Below are positions 52,869 to 61,267 of a DNA stretch of 64,000 nt, piece after piece. Location of the stretch: assembly GCA_013361095.1 (NCBI GenBank), contig JAATWA010000001.1, forward strand, positions 3,069,001 through 3,133,000, in the 5' to 3' direction. The DNA comes from Pseudanabaena biceps. GTDB lineage: Bacteria > Cyanobacteriota > Cyanobacteriia > Pseudanabaenales > Pseudanabaenaceae. Positions within the stretch are counted from its first letter, which is position 1. The number at the start of each line of letters is the position of its first letter. The position numbers and the translations under genes were made by a program. The notes beneath the pieces are model-generated. The model was not told the origin of the DNA, searched no databases, and saw only the letters and a program-made list of their open reading frames with translations.

Positions 52869-52920
52869 ATAAAACAGTGGCGCACGCGCAGCGTGCGCCA
52901 CTGTTTTATTTAAGAGATAA
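52858..52920. terminator. Perfect 30-bp hairpin overlapping the prfA stop
   Basis: Arms 52858-52887 and 52891-52920 pair without mismatch around loop GCA; the apex is GCGCACGC. The left arm begins 11 bp inside prfA, so the repeat contains its last codons. The T-rich right base supports termination. Confidence 0.85.
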
Positions 52921-52971
52921 ATGGCAGTATCACCCGATGCTATTAATTTTTGACAAAAAATATTGATACTC

Positions 52972-53036
52972 CCTTCCCATCAAAAGAATGGGCGTGCGCG
53001 GCGAAGCCGCGCACGCCCATTCTTTTGGTGGGAAGG
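52972..53036. repeat. 31-bp hairpin upstream of menF
   Basis: Arms 52972-53002 and 53006-53036 pair with one mismatch around loop GAA; the apex is GTGCGCGGC. It lies between prfA and menF, about 110 bp upstream of the menF start. Confidence 0.8.
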
Positions 53037-53147
53037 ACTTAGTGGGCAAATTCAGCCTTCAATATTTTATTGATATTGATTGGGATTTCGGCGCTTTGCA
53101 CTATATTTGCACTATAACTGTGATGACGACTGCTATAAAATATAGTG

Positions 53148-54647
53148 ATGCAACTTCGTCAGAGTATCACCTACAGCCGCCACGATTCTAAATCTCTGCA
53201 CGATTGGATTGCCAAGGCGATCGCCAAGGCGCAGATTACAGGGTCAGCTATTTTATTAAGCTATTCCCAAATATGGGAATGCAATAATTCTTTGTTGCTA
53301 CTAGCAAGTAAATCTGAGGTGGATCAGCCTAGATTCTATTGGGAACAGCCCAAAGAAAATTTCACGATCGCAGCATCGGGTTCTGCGGTTGAAATATCAA
53401 TTCCTCACCAAGATGTCGGCGATCGCTTTGAGAGTGCCAAGAAATTTATTCGTCAATATTTAGATCAAGCAATTATTGCTCAAAATCCTGACTTTAATCT
53501 TCTAAGTTCCGAAACTGCAATTCATATTTTAGGAGCTTTCTCTTTTTATCACGAGCATTTCAATGGTGAAATATGTACGGATATTCCTATTCCACCCAAC
53601 TATCAACCACTCCTAGAGTTCCCTACCTTACTATTTTTTATTCCTAAATGGATGGTACGTCATAGTTTACAGCGATGTACTCTCACTCTAAATCATTACA
53701 TTCAGCCTTGGGATACGGCGGCGGCTGTCTTAGAGCAAATGGAAGCTTTGCGATCGCATTTAGATGCGAGTTCGCATTACCAAGCACCGACAGTCCATGA
53801 AGTTAACAAAATTATTGAAGTACAGGGTTCGCAAGTTTGGACAGAGATTGTAGAACGTGCGTTAAATTTAATTAATCAAGGGCATTTTCAAAAGGTCGTA
53901 CTGGCAAGAGCGCTTGATGTATGGGCGGATCGTGACTTTGATCCTTTTCAAGTTCTTCATGTATTGCGCTGTGAATATCCTGAATGTATTTCCTTTTTAA
54001 TGGATTGTGGGATGAGTAAAACTTTTTTGGGTGCAACTCCTGAAGTAGTTTTACAGTTTAAAACTCAAGGCGATCGCTTATGGTTACGCAGTGATGCTTT
54101 AGCCGGTTCTATTGGACGCGGAAAGACTGTGCGGGAGGATTTGCTGCTTGCCGATCACTTGCTACATAGCGATAAGGATCGTCGAGAGCATAATTTTGTG
54201 ATTCGTTCTATTTGCGATCGCTTGCAAACTATGGGCGCAGCGATCGATCCACAGGTAAATACAGGGATCCTCAAACTATCAAATGTTCAACATTTGCATA
54301 CTCCAATCACGGCTCAAATCGATAATTCAGACTGGCTAATTATTCTTGATATTCTTCAGCAATTGCATCCGACGGCTGCTGTTGGAGGCGTACCGAGGGA
54401 TCGGGCGGTTTGTTTTATGCAGCAATGGGAAGCCTGCGATCGCGGTTGGTACGCGGCTCCAATTGGTTGGCTCAATAGTAATGGGGAGGGTACTTTTGGT
54501 GTGGGAATTAGATCGGGCTATATCCAAGGCGATCGGGCAAGGATCTTTGCTGGTGCTGGTATTGTGGCAAATTCGCAAGTGGAGAACGAGCAAAGTGAAA
54601 CCACTATTAAGTTTGCCGCTTTATTAAAAGCTTTAGGGGCGCTATAA
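53148..54647 (+). CDS. menF: Isochorismate synthase
   Basis: 499 residues from ATG at 53148 (a GTG directly before could also serve). The C-terminal chorismate-binding domain is intact: INQGHFQKVVLARALDVWAD, FLGATPEVVLQF, RSDALAGSIGRGKT, SNVQHLHTPI and PTAAVGGVPRDRAVCFM, ending GIVANSQVENEQSETTIK. It makes isochorismate for phylloquinone (photosystem I). A TATAAA box lies at 53134-53139, only 8 bp before the ATG, and a tandem TTTGCACTATA precedes it. The 3' end overlaps the convergent xdhC by 6 bp. Salicylate-type synthases are a less likely alternative. Confidence 0.9.
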   Translation: MQLRQSITYSRHDSKSLHDWIAKAIAKAQITGSAILLSYSQIWECNNSLLLLASKSEVDQPRFYWEQPKENFTIAASGSAVEISIPHQDVGDRFESAKKFIRQYLDQAIIAQNPDFNLLSSETAIHILGAFSFYHEHFNGEICTDIPIPPNYQPLLEFPTLLFFIPKWMVRHSLQRCTLTLNHYIQPWDTAAAVLEQMEALRSHLDASSHYQAPTVHEVNKIIEVQGSQVWTEIVERALNLINQGHFQKVVLARALDVWADRDFDPFQVLHVLRCEYPECISFLMDCGMSKTFLGATPEVVLQFKTQGDRLWLRSDALAGSIGRGKTVREDLLLADHLLHSDKDRREHNFVIRSICDRLQTMGAAIDPQVNTGILKLSNVQHLHTPITAQIDNSDWLIILDILQQLHPTAAVGGVPRDRAVCFMQQWEACDRGWYAAPIGWLNSNGEGTFGVGIRSGYIQGDRARIFAGAGIVANSQVENEQSETTIKFAALLKALGAL

Positions 54648-55619
54648 GATACTTACATCTCCTATTGTGGAACATCGTAGCGATCGCCCAGTGCCGCCAC
54701 GCCGCAACATGATTAACTCCGCGCCGATACTAACCGCAATCTCCGCAGGGGTTAAAGCGCCAATATCTAGACCAATTGGTGCGTGAATAGCTTGTAACTT
54801 TGAGATAGAGATTCCTATTTGCTTAACTTGCTCGTAAACCTGAATTACTCTTCTCTCACTACCGATCATGCCGATATAGGAGCAGGGCAAATCGCGGTTT
54901 AGTAAAGCTGTTAGGGCTTCTAAATCATGATAATAACTGCGTGTGACTAGAGCGACATAAAAATAAATATGATTTGATAATTCCGTTAAAGCTTGATCGA
55001 TATGTGAATAGATAAATGTTGCTTGGGGATAGCGTTCTGAATTAGCCCATTCGGGACGATCATCCTGAATAGCAATCTGAAAGCCAATCAAGTGAGCGAC
55101 TTTGGCAAGTTGTTCACCCACATGCCCCGCACCAATAATCAGGAGTATTGGTGCAGGCTGCAAAGTCTCAATAAAAGCCTCACTTCCTTTTTTCTGTTTC
55201 CTTTCTTCTGTTTCCTTGACAAGGTAAGGACTTCCATCACTAAAAGGTGTAACTAAAGTAAGCGATCGCCCTAACTTTAATTCTGAAATTATCTGTTGGA
55301 CGATTGAGATCGCCTGATCTCCTTGCCATCGCTCCAAAAAAACCTGCATCCAACCGCCGCAAATGCCCTCCGTCTGGCGAGTGGATGCACCAGTTAGATC
55401 TATTTCTACAAAGGCTTTCTCGCCACTTTGCAAGATCTCCCGCGCCTTAGTAATTACTTTCGCCTCTCCCGCACCACCGCCGATAGTGTCGATGCATTGT
55501 GACTCAGTAATTAGCATTTTTGCACCGATTTCTCTTGGCACTGAGCCTTTTACATTAATTACGGTCGCCATAACTACCGAACCTTGACTGAGCGAGGCTA
55601 AAAGCTGATCGTAGATCAT
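54642..55619 (-). CDS. xdhC: XdhC-family molybdenum-enzyme maturation protein
   Basis: 325 residues. The N-terminal XdhC/CoxI part has GSVVMATVINVKGSVPREIG, IGGGAGEAKVI and QTEGICGGWMQVFLE; the C-terminal Rossmann domain has ILLIIGAGHVGEQLAKVAHL and SYIGMIGSERRVIQVYEQV. XdhC binds molybdopterin cofactor, promotes its sulfuration and inserts it in xanthine dehydrogenase. It follows xdhB by 3 bp in the same direction, forming an xdhABC operon, and overlaps menF tail to tail. Confidence 0.9.
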   Translation of the reverse strand: MIYDQLLASLSQGSVVMATVINVKGSVPREIGAKMLITESQCIDTIGGGAGEAKVITKAREILQSGEKAFVEIDLTGASTRQTEGICGGWMQVFLERWQGDQAISIVQQIISELKLGRSLTLVTPFSDGSPYLVKETEERKQKKGSEAFIETLQPAPILLIIGAGHVGEQLAKVAHLIGFQIAIQDDRPEWANSERYPQATFIYSHIDQALTELSNHIYFYVALVTRSYYHDLEALTALLNRDLPCSYIGMIGSERRVIQVYEQVKQIGISISKLQAIHAPIGLDIGALTPAEIAVSIGAELIMLRRGGTGRSLRCSTIGDVSIL

Positions 55620-55622
55620 AGG

Positions 55623-57968
55623 TTAGGCTTTTACAGCACTGAGAGAAGCCGCTTTCACGGACTCGATCGCCCAAAGTGTGGCTTCGGGTGTTGCAGGAAT
55701 TGCTAAGGATACGCGATCGCTATTACCAAAGGCAGCGACAGCGTTACGAATTGCTTCTCTGACCGACATTGCCAACATAAATGGCGGTTCACCGATCGCC
55801 TTACTACCAAAAATTACGCCATCTTGGGCAGCTCTTTCCAATAGATGTACATGGAACTGTTCGGGGATTTCGCTGACGGTGGGGATTTTGTAAGTGCTAG
55901 GGGCAAAGGTGAGTAAGCGTCCTTGGTCATTCCAGACTAATTCCTCCATCGTTAACCAACCCAGACCCTGCACAAAGCCACCTTCGATTTGTCCTTTATC
56001 TATTAATGGATTAATGGATTCGCCCACATCTTGAAAGAGATCCACCTGTCGCAATTTGAATGTTCCTGTAAATCCATCGACTTCTACCTCACTTACAGCC
56101 GTACCATAGGAGAAGTAATAGAAAGGACGACCTTTATTTAGCTTGGTATCCCAAAAAATATTTGGTGTGCGATAAAATCCATTTGCTGAGAGACTAATAC
56201 GCTCGTTATAGGTCTGCTTCACTACCTCATCAAAACCAGTACGGGAGCTAGGGTAGGTGCGGCAATAAATCCAATCATCCTCAAAAATGAGGTCTTCGGG
56301 GGTATCGAGATTGAGCATTTTTACGGCAACGGTAGCCATGCGGTTACGGAGAGTTTCACAGGCATTTTTGACGGCTTGACCGTTGAGATCCGACCCACTG
56401 GAAGCTGCGGTTGCAGATGTGTTCGGGACTTTATCGGTTCTGGTGGGCATGATCCGAAAACGCTCAAGTTTGACACCGAGGGACTTCGCAGCGACTTGGA
56501 GCATTTTTGTGTGTAGTCCCTGTCCCATTTCTGTACCGCCATGATTCACCTGAATGCTTCCATCGATATAGATTAGAACGAGCGCACCTGCTTGGTTATA
56601 CTCGGTTTTTGTAAAGGAAATTCCAAACTTAACGGGAGTAATCGCAATACCGCGTTTTTTGTATGGGCTAGTTTGATTGAACTGAGTAATTTCGGTTTGG
56701 CGATCGCTAAAATTAGATTTCGCCTTAGCTTCTGTCCACACGCGATCAATCCGATTATCCACAATGTCCTGACCGTAATGGGTGGTGCGAGTTTCGCCAG
56801 TACCGTGATAGAAATTCCGCTCACGCACGACTTCGGGCGATAAACCAAGAGAACGCGCTACGCGATCGATGACCTCTTCACAGACGATCATTCCTTGTGG
56901 CCCCCCAAACCCGCGATAAGCTGTATTTGAGACGCGATTAGTCTTGGCAATCCATCCCTGTACTTCCAAATTGGGAATGTAGTAAGCGTTATCGATATGC
57001 ATCATCGCTCGCATCAATACAGGTGGTGATAGATCAACACTCCAACCACCCTCAGCATATAGCTCCGCCTTAAGAGCAGTAATTAATCCCTCATTGGTAA
57101 AGCCAACTTGGTATTTGCCTAAAAAATTATGCCGCTTTCCTGTGACAATCATGTCTTGATGTCGGCGCAGACTGACTCTTGCAGGACGACCAGTTTTATA
57201 AGCTGCTAAAGCTGCCGCCGCCGCAAAGGGATTTGCCTGAGATTCTTTACCACCAAATGCACCGCCCATTCGCAAACATGTGACGACAACATGACTACTG
57301 GGCAATCCCAAAACTCGCGCCACGATTACTTGCGTCTCACTCGGATGTTGCGTGGAACTATAAACCTGATAGCCATTCTCCCCATCGGGAATCGCCCAAC
57401 TAGTATGGGTTTCTAAATAGAAATGCTCCTGTCCGCCAACTTCTAGTTCACCTTCGAGAGTGCGATCGCTATTTTGCAAAATCGTATCAGGCTCACCTCG
57501 TTTAATGGACTGTTTGCTGAGATGGTAGCTATCCGCAGCGATCGCTTCTTGAATGCTGATAATTGCTGGTAAAGGTTCATATTCAACGATCACTTTAGCG
57601 GCGGCTTGACGGGCGGCTTCCTCAGTTTCCCCAACAGTCCAAACAACCACTTGCCCCCAGTAACTCACCTCATCGGTCGGCAGTAACACTTCATCGTGAA
57701 TGATTACGCCTGTGTTATTTTCTCCAGATATATCGTCAGCGGTTAAAACTTTTACTAATCCATCGACTTCATAGGCAGCAGTGCAGTCAAGTTTTGTAAT
57801 CTTGGCGCGGGCATGGGGAGACATTACAGGATAGAGAGACAACATTCCTGCGGGTAATCGCTGATCGTCGGTATAAACCGCCTTTCCACTAACATGACCG
57901 ACAGCGCTTTCATGGCTATTTTTTTTACTGGCTTTTTTATCTGTAATAGTTCGATCTGTAATCGTCAT
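55623..57968 (-). CDS. xdhB: Xanthine dehydrogenase, molybdopterin-binding subunit
   Basis: 781 residues of the xanthine dehydrogenase large-subunit type. The segments AVGHVSGKAVYTDDQRLPAG, LRMGGAFGGKESQANPFAA, TAYRGFGGPQGM and NHGGTEMGQGLHTKMLQVAA form the Mo-site, and GFVQGLGWLTMEELVW and SKAIGEPPFMLAMSVREAIR with the catalytic glutamate end it. Arg in TAYRGFGG is the substrate residue typical of purine-oxidising enzymes. It hydroxylates hypoxanthine and xanthine for purine salvage as nitrogen source. It lies between xdhA (64 bp upstream) and xdhC. Confidence 0.92.
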   Translation of the reverse strand: MTITDRTITDKKASKKNSHESAVGHVSGKAVYTDDQRLPAGMLSLYPVMSPHARAKITKLDCTAAYEVDGLVKVLTADDISGENNTGVIIHDEVLLPTDEVSYWGQVVVWTVGETEEAARQAAAKVIVEYEPLPAIISIQEAIAADSYHLSKQSIKRGEPDTILQNSDRTLEGELEVGGQEHFYLETHTSWAIPDGENGYQVYSSTQHPSETQVIVARVLGLPSSHVVVTCLRMGGAFGGKESQANPFAAAAALAAYKTGRPARVSLRRHQDMIVTGKRHNFLGKYQVGFTNEGLITALKAELYAEGGWSVDLSPPVLMRAMMHIDNAYYIPNLEVQGWIAKTNRVSNTAYRGFGGPQGMIVCEEVIDRVARSLGLSPEVVRERNFYHGTGETRTTHYGQDIVDNRIDRVWTEAKAKSNFSDRQTEITQFNQTSPYKKRGIAITPVKFGISFTKTEYNQAGALVLIYIDGSIQVNHGGTEMGQGLHTKMLQVAAKSLGVKLERFRIMPTRTDKVPNTSATAASSGSDLNGQAVKNACETLRNRMATVAVKMLNLDTPEDLIFEDDWIYCRTYPSSRTGFDEVVKQTYNERISLSANGFYRTPNIFWDTKLNKGRPFYYFSYGTAVSEVEVDGFTGTFKLRQVDLFQDVGESINPLIDKGQIEGGFVQGLGWLTMEELVWNDQGRLLTFAPSTYKIPTVSEIPEQFHVHLLERAAQDGVIFGSKAIGEPPFMLAMSVREAIRNAVAAFGNSDRVSLAIPATPEATLWAIESVKAASLSAVKA

Positions 57969-58032
57969 TTTATATTCCTTCCACAGCTATAAAAAATTCA
58001 CTGCATAGTTGATGTTTCGCATTAACTACTTA

Positions 58033-59454
58033 TCAACTACTGTATTCAACAAAAAACTTCTCAAATAGATTTCCAATTAACATCTTGCGATAATTAGCAC
58101 TGCCACGCAGGTCACTCAAGGGGGTAAATACTTCATAGAGAGCAGACTTTATCGATCGCACAGTTGTCATATTCCAAGGCTGCCCTATGAGCATCTCTTC
58201 TACCGCGATCGCCCGAATCGGAGTTGCGGCGACACCACCATAGGCAAGACGCGCATGGAGAATCCTCTGTTCAGCATCCACATCGATTACAAAAGCCGCT
58301 GCCACGATGCTGATATCGTCAGTGCCACGCTTGCCAATTTTGTAGGATTGGCTAAGGCGTTGGTTTGCACCAGAGGTAATCTTTTTGGGAATAGTTACGG
58401 AATAGATGATTTCGCCTTGTTTTAGTTCTGTTTGACGATAGCCTTTGAAGAAATTAACTAATGGTAAGTTGCGATCGCCATTAATACTGATCAGCTTCAC
58501 AGTGGCATCAAGAGCTAGTAAAACTGGCGGTAAATCGCCAATGGGAGAAGCCGTGCCAATATTTCCGCCGAGGGTTGCCCGATTGCGAACCTGTCGTGCG
58601 GCAAACCAATGCAGCATTTCATCAAGACTAGGAAAAATGCCATGCAGCAAGTCTTCGATATGACTGAGGGGAACTGCCGCACCAATCTCTACATAGTCGT
58701 CAGTCTGACTAATCTGCTTCAGTGCTGCAATTCCTTCTAAGGAAATCAGTACAGGATAAGTCCGCCGATGCCAACTCATTTCTAATCCTAAATCCGTCGC
58801 TCCTGTAACCAATGTTGCTTCGGGATATTGCTGTAGCAATTGCAGTGCTTCCGATAGCTCAGTGGGACGATAAAATTGTTGCTCATTGCCTGTATAGGCG
58901 ATCGCCGACAGATCGGAAGCTCTGTGAACTAACTCAGCGCTGAAATGATCATCAGGAACTGCTTCCGCTAATAGTTGCGCCGCCTTACGAATTGGCACAT
59001 ATCCTGTACAGCGACAGAGATTACCCTCAATGCAGATGTCATCGCTAAGACTACCATCGTAATAAGCCGCAAACATACTCATGATAAACCCGGGGGTGCA
59101 GTAGCCGCACTGAGATCCCGCCATCTCTACCATTGCTGCTTGGACTGGATGTAATTGACCATTAGCAATTCCTTCAGCAGTAATCACTGCGCGTCCTGCC
59201 ACTGCGCCAATCGGAACTAAGCAGCTATTAACTGCCTGATATTGGGGATGACCGTGACTATCTTTACCTGCGATCGCCACCGTACAAGCGCCGCAGTCAC
59301 CATCGCCGCAGCCTTCTTTGGTTCCCACGTAGCCGCTCTGTCGTAGATATGCGAGCAGGGTCATCGTTGGCGCAAGGTTTTTAATACGGGTAGTTGTGCC
59401 GTTAATCGTGAGCGTAAATTGATTCGCAGGAAGGGAAAGTGCTTGTTGAGTCAC
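58033..59454 (-). CDS. xdhA: Xanthine dehydrogenase, Fe-S/FAD subunit
   Basis: 473 residues. The plant-type [2Fe-2S] domain (GTKEGCGDGDCGACTVAI) is followed by the second cluster domain (GSQCGYCTPGFIMSMFAAY; EGNLCRCTGYVPI) and a C-terminal FAD domain (TLVTGATDLGLEMSW; RNRATLGGNIGTASPIGDLP). The order and length match XdhA of bacterial XdhABC. It transfers electrons from the Mo subunit to NAD. First gene of the operon; the upstream 106 bp to the MITE at 59561 must hold the promoter. Confidence 0.92.
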   Translation of the reverse strand: MTQQALSLPANQFTLTINGTTTRIKNLAPTMTLLAYLRQSGYVGTKEGCGDGDCGACTVAIAGKDSHGHPQYQAVNSCLVPIGAVAGRAVITAEGIANGQLHPVQAAMVEMAGSQCGYCTPGFIMSMFAAYYDGSLSDDICIEGNLCRCTGYVPIRKAAQLLAEAVPDDHFSAELVHRASDLSAIAYTGNEQQFYRPTELSEALQLLQQYPEATLVTGATDLGLEMSWHRRTYPVLISLEGIAALKQISQTDDYVEIGAAVPLSHIEDLLHGIFPSLDEMLHWFAARQVRNRATLGGNIGTASPIGDLPPVLLALDATVKLISINGDRNLPLVNFFKGYRQTELKQGEIIYSVTIPKKITSGANQRLSQSYKIGKRGTDDISIVAAAFVIDVDAEQRILHARLAYGGVAATPIRAIAVEEMLIGQPWNMTTVRSIKSALYEVFTPLSDLRGSANYRKMLIGNLFEKFFVEYSS

Positions 59455-59560
59455 AAAATTTTCTGCTGGCTATGGCTGCAACTTAACTTTATTAACGAGT
59501 GTGATTGGTTACAGTGCGTGAAGATACACTTTTAGTGATACTTTGTAAAACCAAAAAGAG

Positions 59561-59673
59561 GGTAGTGTGTCACATTTGTTGAACTAGGTAATTGATAAAA
59601 ACGGCAAACCCATACCAGCATTTTTTATAGCCTATATTTGTTATTTTCTCTCCAACAAATGTGAAACACTACC
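59561..59673. mobile_element. 113-bp MITE with 9-bp target duplication
   Basis: Terminal inverted repeats of 21 bp (20 match): the left end begins GGTAGTGTGTCACATTTG and the right end finishes AAATGTGAAACACTACC. A direct repeat CAAAAAGAG flanks it (59552-59560 and 59674-59682). Too short to encode a transposase. The GGTAG ends and 9-bp duplication fit movement by an IS1-family transposase. It is inserted in the base of a hairpin repeat. Confidence 0.85.
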
Positions 59674-59675
59674 CA

Positions 59676-59714
59676 AAAAGAGAGTGGCGGCGCAACGCGC
59701 CGCCACTCTCTTTT
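59676..59714. repeat. 18-bp GGCGGCGC hairpin next to glyQ
   Basis: Arms 59676-59693 and 59697-59714 pair perfectly around loop AAC. The left arm base is one copy of the MITE target duplication, so the hairpin existed before the MITE. It is directly downstream of glyQ and can act as its terminator. Confidence 0.75.
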
Positions 59715-59722
59715 GATTGAGG

Positions 59723-60637
59723 CTACACCGTTACCTGAAGTTCACTTCCTAAAGGAAAGCCTAAAGCTTCCCTTTGTGCATAATATAGTTTGGCAACTTG
59801 TCGCGCAAGGTTACGAATACGACCAATATATCTCGTTCTTTCGGTTACCGAAATTACACCCCGAGCGTCTAAGAGATTGAAGGAATGTGAACATTTCAAC
59901 ACATAATCAAAGGCAGGTAAAACCAATTCTGCTTCTAGCAAATGGGCGGCTTCCTTTTCATATTGCAAAAACAATTGGAATAGTAAATCAGAATCTTGTG
60001 CCTTACCACCAAAGTTGCCGAAGTTATAACCACTATGTTCGACTTCTCCTTGATGATGCACCTGACCGTATTTGATGTCACCTAAAGTCGGATGCGATCG
60101 CCATGTGATGTCATATACCGAATCTACACCTTGCAAATACATGACCAAACGCTCTAGTCCGTAGGTAATCTCTGCTGAAACGGGACGACAATCTAGACCA
60201 CCGACCTGCTGAAAATAAGTAAATTGGGTAACTTCCATTCCATCTAACCAAACTTCCCAACCAACACCCCATGCACCGAGGGTGGGAGATTCCCAATCAT
60301 CTTCCACAAAGCGGACATCATGATCAGCAGGGTCAATGCCTAGATGTTTGAGACTATTGAGATATAGCTCTAAAACATCATCAGGAGATGGCTTGAGGAT
60401 TACTTGAAATTGATAATAATGCTGCAAGCGATTAGGGTTTTGACCATAGCGCCCGTCGGTGGGGCGGCGGCAGGGTTCCACATAGGCAACGCTCCAAGGC
60501 TCAGGACCGATCGCTCTCAAGAAAGTGTGCGGACTCATTGTGCCTGCGCCTTTTTCGATGTCGTATGGCTGAGCGATCAAACAGCCGCGATCGCTCCAAT
60601 ATTTTTGCAATTCCAAGATAACCGACTGAAAATCCAT
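59723..60637 (-). CDS. glyQ: Glycyl-tRNA synthetase alpha subunit
   Basis: 304 residues of the class II alpha2beta2 type: [60 protein letters not shown] (motif 2 region) and [20 protein letters not shown] (motif 3) are all conserved. It forms the active site for glycine activation together with GlyS, whose gene is not in this window. It is followed by a hairpin repeat and, beyond it, a MITE; the upstream 600 bp contain only repeats. Confidence 0.97.
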   Translation of the reverse strand: MDFQSVILELQKYWSDRGCLIAQPYDIEKGAGTMSPHTFLRAIGPEPWSVAYVEPCRRPTDGRYGQNPNRLQHYYQFQVILKPSPDDVLELYLNSLKHLGIDPADHDVRFVEDDWESPTLGAWGVGWEVWLDGMEVTQFTYFQQVGGLDCRPVSAEITYGLERLVMYLQGVDSVYDITWRSHPTLGDIKYGQVHHQGEVEHSGYNFGNFGGKAQDSDLLFQLFLQYEKEAAHLLEAELVLPAFDYVLKCSHSFNLLDARGVISVTERTRYIGRIRNLARQVAKLYYAQREALGFPLGSELQVTV

Positions 60638-60703
60638 ACTTTGTGTAACAACAAATATCTAGATTTTTTATACTATCAGCTTTTGACTGCTCCCATCTCA
60701 GTT

Positions 60704-60746
60704 AATAATTAGCAATGCGTGGCTTTGCTACGCATTGCTAATTATT
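60704..60746. repeat. 20-bp hairpin upstream of glyQ
   Basis: Arms 60704-60723 and 60727-60746 pair with one mismatch around loop TTT; the apex is GCGTGGC/GCTACGC. It lies about 65 bp upstream of the glyQ start and cannot be a terminator for it. Confidence 0.7.
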
Positions 60747-60814
60747 CTAAATTAGAGAAGTGTGAGTAAGTGGAACTTAAGCCTAGCAAAAGTTTTCTAT
60801 CGTTCTTGGGGTTT

Positions 60815-60919
60815 TACAGCGCTTTTCGATCAAACCCGAACCAAGAATTTTCTTAAAAGTATTGCTTTGCAATACTTTTAAGAAAATTCTTGCGGTTCGT
60901 TTGATCGGAAATTGCTGTA
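60815..60919. repeat. 105-bp palindromic element, copy 5
   Basis: Ends TACAGC and GCTGTA. A perfect 24-bp hairpin (60842-60865 with 60869-60892, loop TTT) is exactly central. The outer arms also pair in part (CGATCAAACCCGAACC with GGTTCGTTTGATCG). Confidence 0.88.
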
Positions 60920-60979
60920 TAGCTAGTCAAGTCAGGGCATAGCACTCAAGAGAGATTTACATCGAAAATATTCCTTAGG

Positions 60980-61041
60980 TTTTGGATTTGTCCTAACATT
61001 GATGTATAGCTGTGGTCACTTGCATTAGGACAAATCCAAAA
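60980..61041. repeat. 17-bp inverted repeat with a 28-nt loop
   Basis: TTTTGGATTTGTCCTAA (60980-60996) pairs perfectly with TTAGGACAAATCCAAAA (61025-61041). The loop contains TGTATAGCTGTGG, and the right arm resembles the left arm of the TATAGCTATCGCC-ended repeats. A degenerate hairpin follows at about 61052-61079. Confidence 0.65.
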
Positions 61042-61081
61042 TAAGTCCAAAACAAGAAGCGAGTAGCGCCGCTACTTGTCT

Positions 61082-61186
61082 TACAGCAATTTCCGATCAA
61101 ACGAACCACAAGAAATTTTTTAAGAGTTTGGCAAAGCTAAACTCTTAAAAAATTTCTTGGTTCGGGTCTGAGCGCAAAGCGCTGTA
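61082..61186. repeat. 105-bp palindromic element, copy 6
   Basis: Ends TACAGC and GCTGTA. The 24-bp hairpin (61109-61132 with 61136-61159, one mismatch, loop AAA) is exactly central. The left arm is of the CGATCAAACGAACC type and the right arm of the GCGCAAAGCGCTGTA type, opposite in orientation to copy 5 from which it is 162 bp away. Confidence 0.88.
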
Positions 61187-61267
61187 GGGTTTTGTATCCT
61201 AACAAGCAGGGCAATAGCTATAAGTAGCTATATCTACTCACATCGGCAAAACAATAGGAGACTAGCC

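Noticed and set aside
60638..61267. tRNA or T-box regulatory RNA near glyQ
   Set aside because: No cloverleaf, TTCGAATC-type T-arm or T-box motif is visible; the region is accounted for by four palindromic repeats.
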